Positions 6,668 to 16,530 of a stretch of 40,477 nt of DNA are shown piece after piece. Source of the stretch: an uncultured Pelagibacteraceae bacterium (GTDB lineage: Bacteria; Pseudomonadota; Alphaproteobacteria; Pelagibacterales; Pelagibacteraceae); NCBI GenBank assembly GCA_902597055.1, contig CACJWG010000006.1, positions 1 to 40,477 of the forward strand, given 5' to 3'. Numbering within the stretch: the stretch's first letter is position 1; each line of letters begins with the position of its first letter. A program made the translations under genes and the position numbers. Under the pieces are notes generated by a model that was given only the letters and a program-made list of their open reading frames with translations, ran no database searches and was not told the DNA's origin.

Positions 6668-6774
6668 CGTTGATCCTTGTTCACCCCCGTAAGTTGTAAA
6701 TGGTGCTAGGCACCGCCCCCACTTCCGTAATGTTTTTTATGAAATTCGTTTATCGTCATAGTTGGAAAACCAAC
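6668..6774 (-). pseudogene. Decayed 5' fragment of ssrA
   Basis: Homologous to the acceptor piece, 12-base loop and first about 20 bases of the coding piece of the intact ssrA (4464-4576). It stops at 6668, before the tag frame. The acceptor stem is destroyed: against GGGGGTG (6688-6682) the 3' strand (6711-6705) reads GCCTAGC, so most pairs including G3:U70 are lost. It cannot make a charged or tag-encoding tmRNA. The promoter in front of it is unchanged. Beyond 6668, bases 6611-6667 show no recognisable feature. Confidence 0.85.
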
Positions 6775-6827
6775 ACAATTAATATAAAAGTTAATGATTA
6801 AGATTCAATAAAATTCATGAAACTTAC
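6668..6827. repeat. Duplicated ssrA 5' half, promoter and gene start, copy B
   Basis: Partner of 4464-4629. This copy leads into thyX, whose family N-terminus normally reads like M-x-L-T-x-E-Q, so ATGAAACTTAC belongs natively to thyX and copy B marks the ancestral thyX-ssrA junction. Confidence 0.9.
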
Positions 6828-7764
6828 TAAAGAACAAACTCAAGAGATCCGTGACCTTCAATTGCAAAAAAATGAAACGAAAAGAGTAACAGCTCCAAAT
6901 TTAGAAAAAATTTTATATGAAGCAATACCAATATTAGATCATGGATTTATCAGGGTGATTGATTACATGGGTAACGATACATCAATTGTTCAGGCAGCTC
7001 GAGTATCTTACGGAAAAGGGACTAAACAAGTTTCTACTGATAGCGGTCTCATCAAATATTTAATGAGGCATTGGCACAGCACACCATTTGAAATGTGTGA
7101 AATAAAATATCATGTCAAATTACCAATCTTTATTGCTAGACAATGGATTAGACATAGAACTGCAAATGTTAATGAGTATTCAGCCAGATATTCAATTTTG
7201 GATAAAGAATTTTACTTACCAAAAAAGGAACATCTAGCTGCTCAATCAAAAAACAACAGACAAGGTAGAGGAGAAGTTCTTGAAGGAGAACAAGCTAATA
7301 AAGTTTTATCTTTATTGAAAGATGATGCAGAAAGAACTTACGATAATTATGAAACGATGCTTAATGAAAGATATGATGGATCAGTTGTCGACAAGAATGA
7401 ACCTGGTCTTGCAAGAGAATTAGCAAGAATGAATTTAACACTTAATACTTATACTCAGTGGTATTGGAAAACTGATCTACTAAATTTAATGAATTTCTTA
7501 AGATTGAGAGCAGATAGCCATGCACAATATGAAATTAGAGCTTATGCTGATGCAATGTTAGAAACTTTAAAAAGTTGGGTTCCTATTACTTATGATGCTT
7601 TTTTAGACTATAGAGTTGGAGGAACTGAAGTTTCATCAAAAGGTAATCTCATAATCCAAAAATTGATTAAGGGAGAAAAGATTGATCTCGAAAGTTCAGG
7701 TCTATCCAAAAGAGAGTGGAATGAATTAATGGAGGCTTTTAATTTAAAAGATAAATTGATTTAA
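6817..7764 (+). CDS. thyX: Flavin-dependent thymidylate synthase
   Basis: Makes dTMP from dUMP using methylene-tetrahydrofolate and FAD/NADPH, replacing ThyA. The ThyX motif RHR-x7-S is present as [11 protein letters not shown] at residues 112-122, followed by ARYS. Other family stretches are [13 protein letters not shown] near residue 60 and [17 protein letters not shown] towards the end. The length of 315 fits the alphaproteobacterial type. The start [15 protein letters not shown] fits the family. No Shine-Dalgarno is evident. The last 26 bases overlap the 3' end of the convergent mrp gene. Confidence 0.96.
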   Translation: MKLTKEQTQEIRDLQLQKNETKRVTAPNLEKILYEAIPILDHGFIRVIDYMGNDTSIVQAARVSYGKGTKQVSTDSGLIKYLMRHWHSTPFEMCEIKYHVKLPIFIARQWIRHRTANVNEYSARYSILDKEFYLPKKEHLAAQSKNNRQGRGEVLEGEQANKVLSLLKDDAERTYDNYETMLNERYDGSVVDKNEPGLARELARMNLTLNTYTQWYWKTDLLNLMNFLRLRADSHAQYEIRAYADAMLETLKSWVPITYDAFLDYRVGGTEVSSKGNLIIQKLIKGEKIDLESSGLSKREWNELMEAFNLKDKLI

Positions 7765-8536
7765 TTTTAGAGGCTAATTCTAAATATATCTTAGATACTT
7801 CATTTTCTGGATTACTTTCAACAATCGGAGTTCCTTTATCGCCTTGTTTACCTACCTCAGGATCAAGAGGTATTTCGCATAAAAAATCTTTTTTGAACTC
7901 TTCAGCAGTTTTTTTAACACCACCCTCTCCAAATATGTAATATTTCTTCCCATCATCCCCTTTGAAAAAACTCATGTTGTCAATTAATCCAATAATTTTT
8001 GTTCCGAGTTTATCAAACATTTTGATACCTCTTTTTACATCTTGTAAGGCTATCTCTTGGGGTGTAGATATTATAATTACTCCATCCATTTTTACTTCTT
8101 GAGTAAAAGTGAGTTGTGTATCGCCAGTTCCTGGTGGCATATCTACGATTATAAAATCTAAATCTTTCCAAGCAACTTTTTGAGTAAACGTTTTTATTGC
8201 ACTGGTAACCATAGGTCCTCTCCAAATCATAGGAGTTTGTTCATCTGTTAGAAATCCAATGGACATACACTGAATATCATATTTTAAAATTGGAATTAAT
8301 CTCTGACCATCGCTTTCTGGTTTGTCTCCAATATCGAATAATTTTGGTAACGAAGGACCATAAATATCAGCGTCTAATAAACCAACTTTACACCCTTGTT
8401 TTTTTAAAGCTAAAGCAAGATTAGATGCAAAAGTTGATTTACCAACCCCACCTTTTGCGCTAGATACTGCTATTGTAAATTTTGTCCCTATTATCGGCTT
8501 TTTTGTAAAGGTTTTTGCTCTTGGTTTTTCAATCAT
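7739..8536 (-). CDS. mrp: Mrp/ApbC-family P-loop ATPase (Fe-S carrier family)
   Basis: Member of the Mrp/NBP35/ApbC family that in other bacteria carries Fe-S clusters to apoproteins. It has the deviant Walker A KGGVGKST (residues 28-35), [14 protein letters not shown], and VDMPPGTGD. It is 265 residues long and lacks the N-terminal DUF59/MIP18 domain of longer Mrp proteins. Where E. coli Mrp has a cluster-binding CxxC after NMS, this protein reads [20 protein letters not shown], with no cysteines; I recall alphaproteobacterial Mrp proteins with similar loss. Cluster binding in the classic way is therefore doubtful. Divergent from hflK with an 82-bp gap. Confidence 0.92.
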   Translation of the reverse strand: MIEKPRAKTFTKKPIIGTKFTIAVSSAKGGVGKSTFASNLALALKKQGCKVGLLDADIYGPSLPKLFDIGDKPESDGQRLIPILKYDIQCMSIGFLTDEQTPMIWRGPMVTSAIKTFTQKVAWKDLDFIIVDMPPGTGDTQLTFTQEVKMDGVIIISTPQEIALQDVKRGIKMFDKLGTKIIGLIDNMSFFKGDDGKKYYIFGEGGVKKTAEEFKKDFLCEIPLDPEVGKQGDKGTPIVESNPENEVSKIYLELASKIKSIYLLN

Positions 8537-8583
8537 TGCTTCATTAAGTCCACTATTTATAACGATGTTTTAGCATACTTAAC

Positions 8584-8611
8584 TTGTTTTTCACATTAAA
8601 GACACTATATA
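8584..8611 (+). promoter_or_regulatory. Candidate promoter for the hflK operon
   Basis: TTGTTT (8584-8589), a 16-bp spacer and TATATA (8606-8611). The predicted start would be at or one base before ATG 8619, so the mRNA may have almost no leader. No Shine-Dalgarno precedes the ATG, which is consistent but not proof. Confidence 0.35.
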
Positions 8612-8618
8612 CATTGTC

Positions 8619-9719
8619 ATGGTTGATGATTTTAGAGGCAGAGGCGGAAGTCCGTGGGGATCACCCCCAGGAGGAGGATCAGGAAATGGATCCGGTAGAA
8701 GAGGTCCAACTCCACCAAATATAGATGAATTAATAAAAAATCTTCAAGATAAAATAAATAAATTTCTTCCTGGCGGAGCTTCGGGCGGAGGAAAACCAAT
8801 TATTTTTGGTCTTACAATTTTAGTTATTGTATGGGCGTTGAGCGGACTTTACAGAGTTTTACCAGATGAACAAGGCGTAGTTTTAAGATTTGGAAAATTT
8901 GTTTCAACAACACAGCCTGGATTAAACTATCATATTCCTTTTCCAGTTGAGAGCGTTTTAACTCCAAAAGTAACAAAAGTTAATAGAATTGATATTGGTT
9001 TCAGATCAGAGAGAGACACTGGTTTTACATCAGGTGTTGTAGCTGATGTTCCCGAAGAGAGTTTGATGTTAACTGGAGACGAAAACATTGTGAACATAGA
9101 CTTTTCTGTTTTTTGGGTAATAAAAGATGCTGGGAACTTTTTATTTAAAATTCAAGATCCTGAGGGAACAGTGAAAGCTGCAGCAGAAACAGCAATGAGA
9201 GAAGTAATTGCTAGAAGTGACATTCAACCAATTCTAACTGAAGGAAGATCACAAATAGAGATTGATGCAAGTGAAATTATTCAAAATATTTTAGACGAAT
9301 ATCAGAGTGGAATACAAATAACACAGGTTCAAACACAAAAAGCAGACCCACCAGACCAAGTAATTGACGCATTTAGAGATGTACAGGCTGCAAGAGCTGA
9401 CATGGAAAGATCAAAAAACGAAGCCGAAGCTTACGCTAATGACGTAATCCCAAGAGCACGGGGTGAAGCTGAAAAAATCTTACAAGCGGCTGAGGCATAC
9501 AAAAAAGAGGTTGTTGCAAAAGCAGAGGGTGAAGCAAGCAGATTTACTGCAATTTTTAATGAGTATAAAAATGCAAAACAAGTTACACAAGAACGTATGT
9601 ATCTTGAAACGATGGAAAAAGTTTTAGCGGATATAGATAAAGTAATAATAGAGAAGAATGCAGGATCAGGAGTTGTTCCTTACTTGCCACTTCCAGAATT
9701 AAAAAAGAAAACAAATTAA
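8619..9719 (+). CDS. hflK: HflK, membrane protease modulator (SPFH/band-7 family)
   Basis: 366 residues. A Gly/Pro-rich cytoplasmic N-terminus (residues 8-33, GRGGSPWGSPPGGGSG...) is followed by one membrane segment (about 59-78, IIFGLTILVIVWALSGLY) and an SPFH domain (from VLPDEQGVVLRFGKF), ending in an Ala/Glu-rich coiled coil (ARADMERSKNEAEAYA). HflK with HflC forms the large membrane cage that restrains the FtsH protease. Its stop is directly followed by the hflC start, and the pair heads an operon running through degP and miaA. Confidence 0.94.
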   Translation: MVDDFRGRGGSPWGSPPGGGSGNGSGRRGPTPPNIDELIKNLQDKINKFLPGGASGGGKPIIFGLTILVIVWALSGLYRVLPDEQGVVLRFGKFVSTTQPGLNYHIPFPVESVLTPKVTKVNRIDIGFRSERDTGFTSGVVADVPEESLMLTGDENIVNIDFSVFWVIKDAGNFLFKIQDPEGTVKAAAETAMREVIARSDIQPILTEGRSQIEIDASEIIQNILDEYQSGIQITQVQTQKADPPDQVIDAFRDVQAARADMERSKNEAEAYANDVIPRARGEAEKILQAAEAYKKEVVAKAEGEASRFTAIFNEYKNAKQVTQERMYLETMEKVLADIDKVIIEKNAGSGVVPYLPLPELKKKTN

Positions 9720-10586
9720 ATGAAAAAAATTATACTTCCAATAATTGGTGTTCTAGCTTTGACGGCATTCTTTTCAATTTTTATTGTAAAAGAAGTAAAT
9801 CAAGCGATAGTACTTCAATTTGGTGATCCTAAAAGAATTTTACTGAAACCAGGTTTAAACTTTAAATTACCGTTTATACAAAACGTTGTATTTTTAGATA
9901 AAAGAATTTTGAATTTAGATGCTCCACCAGAGGAAGTTATTGCATCAGATCAAAAAAGATTAATTGTTGATGCATTTGCAAGATTTCAAATTGTGGATCC
10001 ATTAAAATTTTATATTTCTGTTGGAAATGAAAGAGTTGCTAGATCAAGATTATCAACAATTATTAACTCAAGAATAAGAAGTGTTTTAGGTACTCAAGAA
10101 CTACAAACTTTATTATCTGAAGATAGAAATAAACAAATGGCTCTTATTCAAGAGGGAGTTAATAATGAGGCACAAAACTTTGGTATAAAAATAGTTGATG
10201 TTAGAATTAAAAGAGCAGACTTACCTCAGGCAAACAGTGATGCAATTTATAGAAGAATGCAAACTGAAAGGGAGAGAGAAGCAAAAGAGTTTAGAGCAAA
10301 AGGAGCAGAGATGGCTGTAACAATTACTTCAACAGCTGATAAAGAAGTTACGGTTATTCTTGCAGAGGCACAAAAAAAATCAGAGATCATGAAGGGTGAA
10401 GGCGATGGTCAACGTAATAAAATATTCGCTGATGCTTTTGGGAAAGATGCGGAATTTTTTGCATTCTATAGAGCGATGCAAGCCTATGAAAAAGCATTAA
10501 TAGGCGGTGAAACTTCTCTTATAATGTCACCTGACAGTGAATTTTTCAAATTCTTTGGAAACGTAAAAGCACAAATTAAAAATTAG
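9720..10586 (+). CDS. hflC: HflC, membrane protease modulator
   Basis: 288 residues with an N-terminal membrane anchor (residues 3-24), an SPFH domain starting EVNQAIVLQFGDPKR, and a charged helical region (MQTEREREAKEFRAKGAE) before FGKDAEFFAFYRAMQAYE, all typical of HflC. Partner of HflK in the FtsH-regulating complex. Its ATG begins right after the hflK stop codon with no gap, implying translational coupling. Confidence 0.94.
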   Translation: MKKIILPIIGVLALTAFFSIFIVKEVNQAIVLQFGDPKRILLKPGLNFKLPFIQNVVFLDKRILNLDAPPEEVIASDQKRLIVDAFARFQIVDPLKFYISVGNERVARSRLSTIINSRIRSVLGTQELQTLLSEDRNKQMALIQEGVNNEAQNFGIKIVDVRIKRADLPQANSDAIYRRMQTEREREAKEFRAKGAEMAVTITSTADKEVTVILAEAQKKSEIMKGEGDGQRNKIFADAFGKDAEFFAFYRAMQAYEKALIGGETSLIMSPDSEFFKFFGNVKAQIKN

Positions 10587-10590
10587 TAAA

Positions 10591-10776
10591 ATGGACGACT
10601 TAATTGTCGCTTTCGGTTTATTTCTCTTTATTGAAGGAATTCTTTATGCCTTATTTCCCTCAAAAATGAAAAGTATGTTAGAGAAACTAAAAATGGTTAA
10701 TGATAAACAATTAAGATCAGGTGGAATTATATTCGCTTTAATTGGCTTCTTTATAATATGGTTTATTAAAGGATAA
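10591..10776 (+). CDS. DUF2065 small membrane protein (YjeT-like)
   Basis: 61 residues with two hydrophobic segments (about 2-20 and 44-59) around a short basic loop. The pattern LFLFIEGILYALFPSKMKSML followed by LRSGGIIFALIGFFIIWFI matches DUF2065, which in E. coli (YjeT) also lies next to hflKC. The function is unknown; conserved linkage suggests a membrane quality-control role. It is four bases after hflC and five before degP. Confidence 0.85.
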   Translation: MDDLIVAFGLFLFIEGILYALFPSKMKSMLEKLKMVNDKQLRSGGIIFALIGFFIIWFIKG

Positions 10777-10781
10777 CAATA

Positions 10782-12179
10782 ATGAGGGCTCTGAGATCAA
10801 TATTTTCAATTATAGTTTTTATATTATTCAGTCACTCAGCAATTTCACAAGAAAGACCCGCTTCATTTGCTGATTTAACTGAAAAGTTAATGCCTGCCGT
10901 TGTAAACATTTCAACATCTACAACTGTTGTTAAAAACGTAAATCCTTTTCCATTTGAATTCCCACCAGGATCACCTTTTGAAGACATGTTTAAAGAGTTT
11001 GGAGCACCTCAAAAAAGAAAATCAAGCGCACTAGGCTCAGGCTTTATAATTGATAAAAAAGGAATTGTTATAACTAACAACCACGTAATTCAAGGTGCAG
11101 AAGATATATTTATTAGAACAAATGAGAATAAAGAATATAAAGCAAAAATTTTAGGAACCGATCCTTTGTCTGATGTTGCGGTTTTACAAATTATTACTGA
11201 TGATAAATTTGAAACAGTAAAATTTGGAAATTCAGATACTGCAAGAATTGGAGATTGGGTAATAGCAATTGGAAATCCATTCGGATTAGGTGGGACAGTG
11301 ACCGCAGGAATAGTTTCAGCAAGAAATAGAAATATTGGCATGGCTCGTTATGAGGATTTTATTCAAACAGACGCATCTATTAATTCTGGAAATTCTGGAG
11401 GTCCTTTATTTAACATGAAAGGAGAAGTGGTAGGAATTAATACTGCTATATTAGGTCAATCAGGATCCATCGGTATTGGATTTGCTATACCATCTAATAG
11501 TGCCAAATTAGTAATAGATCAACTTTTAGAATTTGGTGAAACAAAAAGAGGTTGGTTAGGGGTAAGAATTCAAACAGTTACAAAAGAAATAGCAGATGTA
11601 GAAAAATTGAAAAAAGCACGAGGTGCATTAGTTGCAAGTGTTGCACCGGGTAGTCCATCAGATAAAGCCGGGATAAAGGATGGTGATATAATTCTAGAGT
11701 TTGATGGTAAAAAGATTAATGAGATGCAAGAACTACCATTAATCGTTGCACAAACAAAAGTTGGAAAAGTTGTTAATGTAAAAATTTGGAGAAATAAAAA
11801 AGAAATTACAAAAAAAATTACTTTAGGAAGATTAGAAACTTCTGAGGACTTTAAGGCAGAAAAACCAACAAAACCTAAAGCGACTTTCATAGACGGTTTA
11901 AAAATTGAAGTAAGAAAAATAACAAGAGATGACTTAGTGGAGAAAAAAATTCCATTAAACACAACCGGAGTTGTGATCACAAAGATAGATACAGAAAGTC
12001 CTATTAACTATCTTAAAGTTGGTGATTTAATTGTGGAGGCTCAAAAAAGAAATATTAAGAGTGCAACAGAACTTAATAATTTAGTAAATGCAGCTTTAAA
12101 AACATCAAGTAAAACAATTTTAATAGCTGTAATTAATGATCAAAATCAAAAAAGATATATAGGTGTCAAATTAAAATAA
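10782..12179 (+). CDS. degP: DegP/DegQ-type periplasmic serine protease (Do family)
   Basis: 465 residues. A signal peptide (residues 1-22, cleavage near SAISQ), a trypsin-like domain with catalytic triad H101 (TNNHVI), D131 (DPLSDVAVL) and S205 (NSGNSGGPL), then two PDZ domains (from GWLGVRIQTV, and a second in the last about 90 residues). It degrades or refolds damaged envelope proteins in the periplasm. It shares an operon with hflKC, giving a membrane/periplasm protein-quality unit. DegP and DegQ cannot be told apart from sequence alone. Confidence 0.94.
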   Translation: MRALRSIFSIIVFILFSHSAISQERPASFADLTEKLMPAVVNISTSTTVVKNVNPFPFEFPPGSPFEDMFKEFGAPQKRKSSALGSGFIIDKKGIVITNNHVIQGAEDIFIRTNENKEYKAKILGTDPLSDVAVLQIITDDKFETVKFGNSDTARIGDWVIAIGNPFGLGGTVTAGIVSARNRNIGMARYEDFIQTDASINSGNSGGPLFNMKGEVVGINTAILGQSGSIGIGFAIPSNSAKLVIDQLLEFGETKRGWLGVRIQTVTKEIADVEKLKKARGALVASVAPGSPSDKAGIKDGDIILEFDGKKINEMQELPLIVAQTKVGKVVNVKIWRNKKEITKKITLGRLETSEDFKAEKPTKPKATFIDGLKIEVRKITRDDLVEKKIPLNTTGVVITKIDTESPINYLKVGDLIVEAQKRNIKSATELNNLVNAALKTSSKTILIAVINDQNQKRYIGVKLK

Positions 12180-12180
12180 C

Positions 12181-13092
12181 ATGGACTACAAGTCCAAAAT
12201 TATTCTCATAGCTGGTCCCACAGCCTCTGGAAAATCAAAAATAGCAATCAACTTAGCAAAAAAAATTAACGGAGAGATTATTAATGCTGACAGTATGCAG
12301 GTTTATAAGCAGCTTAAAATACTTACAGCAAGGCCTTCAGAAAAAGATCAAAAAACTATTAAACACCATTTATTTGGTATTATTGATGTGCGAAAAAGAT
12401 TTTCAACAGGTCAATGGCTTAAAGAATGTATCAAAATAATAAATTTAATTAGAAAAAAGAAAAAGATCCCAATAATTGTAGGTGGAACTGGTCTTTATTT
12501 TAAAGCTTTAGTGGATGGGCTAGTAAAGATTCCAAAGTTCAAACTTTCAGAAAAAAACAAAATACTTAAGCTTCACAACAAATTAGGCCAAAAGCAATTT
12601 TATAAAAAGTTAGTCAAATTAGATCCTGTATCTAAAAAATTTATTAATTCAAATGATGTTAATAGATCAATAAGGGCATACGAAGTTAAAAAGCTTACAA
12701 AAAAATCATTATACAAATGGTTTAAACAAACAAAGACCTTTTTCGACAAGAATGAGTTTGTGATGACTTATGTGGATTATCCAAGAGACAAATTAATAAA
12801 GAATATAAAAAAAAGAATAGATAGGATGTTTGGCTCAGGAGCCATAAAAGAAGTTGAGAAATTCAATCTCATTAAAATTAATAAACTGAATACCGTTAAT
12901 CATGTGATTGGTATTAAAGAGATTAACTCTTATTTAAGTAAAAAAGCTGAATTGAACGATATTAAAGAACAGATATTAATAAAAACTAGACAATACGCCA
13001 AAAGACAGAGTACTTGGTCTCGAGGTCATATGATTAATTGGCACAAAATTGATCCAAAATCAAAAAATCCATTCAAAAAAATTTTAAAATAA
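12181..13092 (+). CDS. miaA: tRNA dimethylallyltransferase
   Basis: Transfers a dimethylallyl group to A37 of tRNAs that read UNN codons. The P-loop GPTASGKS is at residues 12-19; NADSMQVYKQL, VGGTGLYFKALVDGL and the C-terminal TRQYAKRQSTWSRG are family signatures. At 303 residues it is normal length. It starts one base after the degP stop, so it is read as the last gene of the hflK operon. Confidence 0.95.
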   Translation: MDYKSKIILIAGPTASGKSKIAINLAKKINGEIINADSMQVYKQLKILTARPSEKDQKTIKHHLFGIIDVRKRFSTGQWLKECIKIINLIRKKKKIPIIVGGTGLYFKALVDGLVKIPKFKLSEKNKILKLHNKLGQKQFYKKLVKLDPVSKKFINSNDVNRSIRAYEVKKLTKKSLYKWFKQTKTFFDKNEFVMTYVDYPRDKLIKNIKKRIDRMFGSGAIKEVEKFNLIKINKLNTVNHVIGIKEINSYLSKKAELNDIKEQILIKTRQYAKRQSTWSRGHMINWHKIDPKSKNPFKKILK

Positions 13093-13109
13093 TTTCTGCT
13101 AAAACTTGA

Positions 13110-13137
13110 CCAATTAGCTCAACTTCAGCTAGATTGG
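13110..13137 (+). promoter_or_regulatory. Hairpin overlapping the ilvB ribosome-binding region
   Basis: CCAATTAGCT (13110-13119), a 7-base loop, then AGCTA-G-ATTGG (13127-13137): a 10-bp stem with one bulged G, ending 4 bases before the ilvB ATG. No U-tract follows, so it does not look like a miaA terminator. It would hide the site where a ribosome would bind. Confidence 0.45.
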
Positions 13138-13141
13138 CCAA

Positions 13142-14908
13142 ATGTCTAAATTATATTCAGGTGCAGAAATTGTTTTCAAATGTCTTCAGGATCAAGATGT
13201 AGAATATATATTTGGTTATCCTGGTGGTGCGGTTCTTCCAATTTATGATGAATTAAAAAATCACGAAAGTATAAAACATATTTTAGTAAGACATGAACAA
13301 GGTGCGGGACATGCAGCAGAAGGATACGCGAGGTCTTCTGGTAAGCCTGGAGTAGTATTGGTTACTTCTGGACCTGGAGCAACTAATGCCGTTACTGCTT
13401 TAACAGATGCATACATGGACTCAATACCATTAGTTTGTATATCTGGACAAGTTCCCACTCATTTAATTGGTACAGATGCATTTCAAGAGTGTGACACAAC
13501 AGGAATTACTAGGCCATGCACAAAACATAATTGGCTTGTAAAGGATGTTAAAGACTTATCAAAAATTATACATAAGGCTTTTGAAGTTGCCACAACAGGA
13601 AGGCCAGGACCTGTTCTAGTTGATATACCAAAAGATATTCAGTTTCAAAAAACAAAATATGTTAGTTCAATCAAAAGAAAAAAACTAAATGGCAAAATTC
13701 ATAACAAATTTAATCAAAGTGAAATTGATCAACTTGTAAAGTTAATGGTAAATTCATCAAGACCAATATTATATACTGGCGGAGGCGTAATTAATTCTGG
13801 ACCAAAAGCTAGCGAGTTATTAAGAGAACTAGTATCACTTACAGGTTTTCCAATAACTTCTACTTTGCAGGGATTAGGATCATATCCTGGTGATGATAAT
13901 CAATTTTTAGGAATGCTTGGTATGCACGGAACTTATGAAGCAAATAATGCAATGCATGATTGTGATTTGATGATTAACATTGGTGCAAGGTTTGATGATA
14001 GAATAACTGGAAAGATAGATGAGTTTTCACCAAAATCGAAAAAAGTTCATATAGATATCGATCCATCATCTATCAATAAAAATGTAAAAGTTGATTTACC
14101 AATTGTCGGTGATGTTTCTGAGGTGATGCTTTCGGTAATAAAGACTTTAAAGAAAAAGAATCCAAATTTTGCAAGTTCTAATAAAGAAAAAACTTCAAAA
14201 TGGTGGGAAAAAATTTCCGAATGGAGATCGGTGAACTCACTTAATTTTATAAACAGTGATAAAACTATAAAACCACAACACGCTATTCAAAGATTGTATG
14301 AGCTTACAAAAGATAAAGATACTTATATAACTACTGAAGTAGGCCAACATCAAATGTGGGCAGCGCAACATTATAAATTTAATAAACCAAACAGATGGAT
14401 GACGTCTGGAGGTTTAGGAACAATGGGATACGGTTTGCCCGCAGCAGTTGGTGTTCAAATTGCACATCCTGATAAATTGGTGGTTGATATTGCGGGAGAG
14501 GCCTCTGTGTTAATGACAATACAAGAAATGTCTACAGCAGTTCAATATAATTTACCTATTAAAATTTTTATTTTAAACAACGAGTATATGGGAATGGTTA
14601 GACAATGGCAGGAACTTCTTCACGAAAAAAATTATTCAGAAAGTTACACTGCAGCGCTTCCAGATTTTGTAAAACTAGCTGAAGCTTATGGATGTGTCGG
14701 TATAAGGGCCAAAACTCCTGATGAACTTGATGAAAAAATAAAAGAAATGATAAATGTAAATAAACCCGTTATTTTTGATTGTCTAGTTGACAAAGAAGAA
14801 AATTGTTTTCCAATGATACCATCTGGTAAACCACATAACCAAATGTTGTTAGGTCCAAATGATCAAAAAGAAAATAAGATTACTGGAAAAGGAAAAACTT
14901 TAGTTTAA
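13142..14908 (+). CDS. ilvB: Acetolactate synthase, large (catalytic) subunit
   Basis: Condenses pyruvate with pyruvate or 2-oxobutyrate, the first shared step to Val, Leu and Ile; needs ThDP, Mg and FAD. 588 residues with three domains: N-terminal with catalytic E52 (VRHEQGAGHAAEGYAR), central FAD domain, C-terminal ThDP domain. The ThDP motif reads DIAGEASVLMTIQEM ... FILNN, with Glu where the general GDGS/GDAS form has Asp. It lies 49 bp after miaA with a hairpin over the start region, and overlaps ilvH by one base. Confidence 0.95.
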   Translation: MSKLYSGAEIVFKCLQDQDVEYIFGYPGGAVLPIYDELKNHESIKHILVRHEQGAGHAAEGYARSSGKPGVVLVTSGPGATNAVTALTDAYMDSIPLVCISGQVPTHLIGTDAFQECDTTGITRPCTKHNWLVKDVKDLSKIIHKAFEVATTGRPGPVLVDIPKDIQFQKTKYVSSIKRKKLNGKIHNKFNQSEIDQLVKLMVNSSRPILYTGGGVINSGPKASELLRELVSLTGFPITSTLQGLGSYPGDDNQFLGMLGMHGTYEANNAMHDCDLMINIGARFDDRITGKIDEFSPKSKKVHIDIDPSSINKNVKVDLPIVGDVSEVMLSVIKTLKKKNPNFASSNKEKTSKWWEKISEWRSVNSLNFINSDKTIKPQHAIQRLYELTKDKDTYITTEVGQHQMWAAQHYKFNKPNRWMTSGGLGTMGYGLPAAVGVQIAHPDKLVVDIAGEASVLMTIQEMSTAVQYNLPIKIFILNNEYMGMVRQWQELLHEKNYSESYTAALPDFVKLAEAYGCVGIRAKTPDELDEKIKEMINVNKPVIFDCLVDKEENCFPMIPSGKPHNQMLLGPNDQKENKITGKGKTLV

Positions 14909-15456
14909 TGTCAAAGCCTAAATCAGCCTATAGCATCCCTGGAAAAAAACAAAAAAATGATACACATGTTATTGTTGTTTGGGTTGATAATGAGGCAGGT
15001 GTTTTAGCAAGAGTTGTAGGTTTATTTTCTGGAAGAGGATACAACATCGAGTCTTTAGCAGTTGCTGAAGTAGACCCAAAATTAAATATTTCAAGAATTA
15101 CGATAGTTACAACAGGTACACCCCAGGTAATAGAACAGATTAAACTCCAATTAGGAAAATTAGTGCCTGTTCATAAAGTTGCTGATTTTATGAGAGGTGA
15201 TAAAAAAATCATTTTTAAAGAAATGGCTTTGCTTAAGATTGTTGGAAACAACGTAAAAAGAAAGAAAGCTATTAAGTTTTGCAAAAAATTTCATCCTGTT
15301 GTATTAGATAAAACAAACAAATCAGTAGTAATACAAATTACCGCTTTAAGAAGAGAGATAGATACTATAATGAATGATCTTAAAAAGATTGGTCTAGTGA
15401 GTGTATCGAGAACTGGTGCTGTTGCAATGACTAGGGGGGCTGAAGTTTTTAAATAA
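14908..15456 (+). CDS. ilvH: Acetolactate synthase, small (regulatory) subunit
   Basis: 182 residues. An N-terminal ACT domain (HVIVVWVDNEAGVLARVVGLFSGRGYNIESLAV, residues about 21-53) binds the feedback inhibitor valine in this family, followed by the C-terminal ALS_ss domain ending SRTGAVAMTRG. It activates and regulates IlvB. The start ATG shares its A with the ilvB stop (TAATG), implying coupled translation. Confidence 0.95.
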   Translation: MSKPKSAYSIPGKKQKNDTHVIVVWVDNEAGVLARVVGLFSGRGYNIESLAVAEVDPKLNISRITIVTTGTPQVIEQIKLQLGKLVPVHKVADFMRGDKKIIFKEMALLKIVGNNVKRKKAIKFCKKFHPVVLDKTNKSVVIQITALRREIDTIMNDLKKIGLVSVSRTGAVAMTRGAEVFK

Positions 15457-15462
15457 TTTTAG

Positions 15463-16494
<1,032 letters not shown>

Positions 16495-16530
16495 TTTAGA
16501 ACTAATAAATAACAATTTAACTCTTTTATT

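Noticed and set aside
13110-13137. Hairpin before ilvB as the miaA terminator
   Set aside because: No T-run follows; the stem ends directly before the ilvB start codon.
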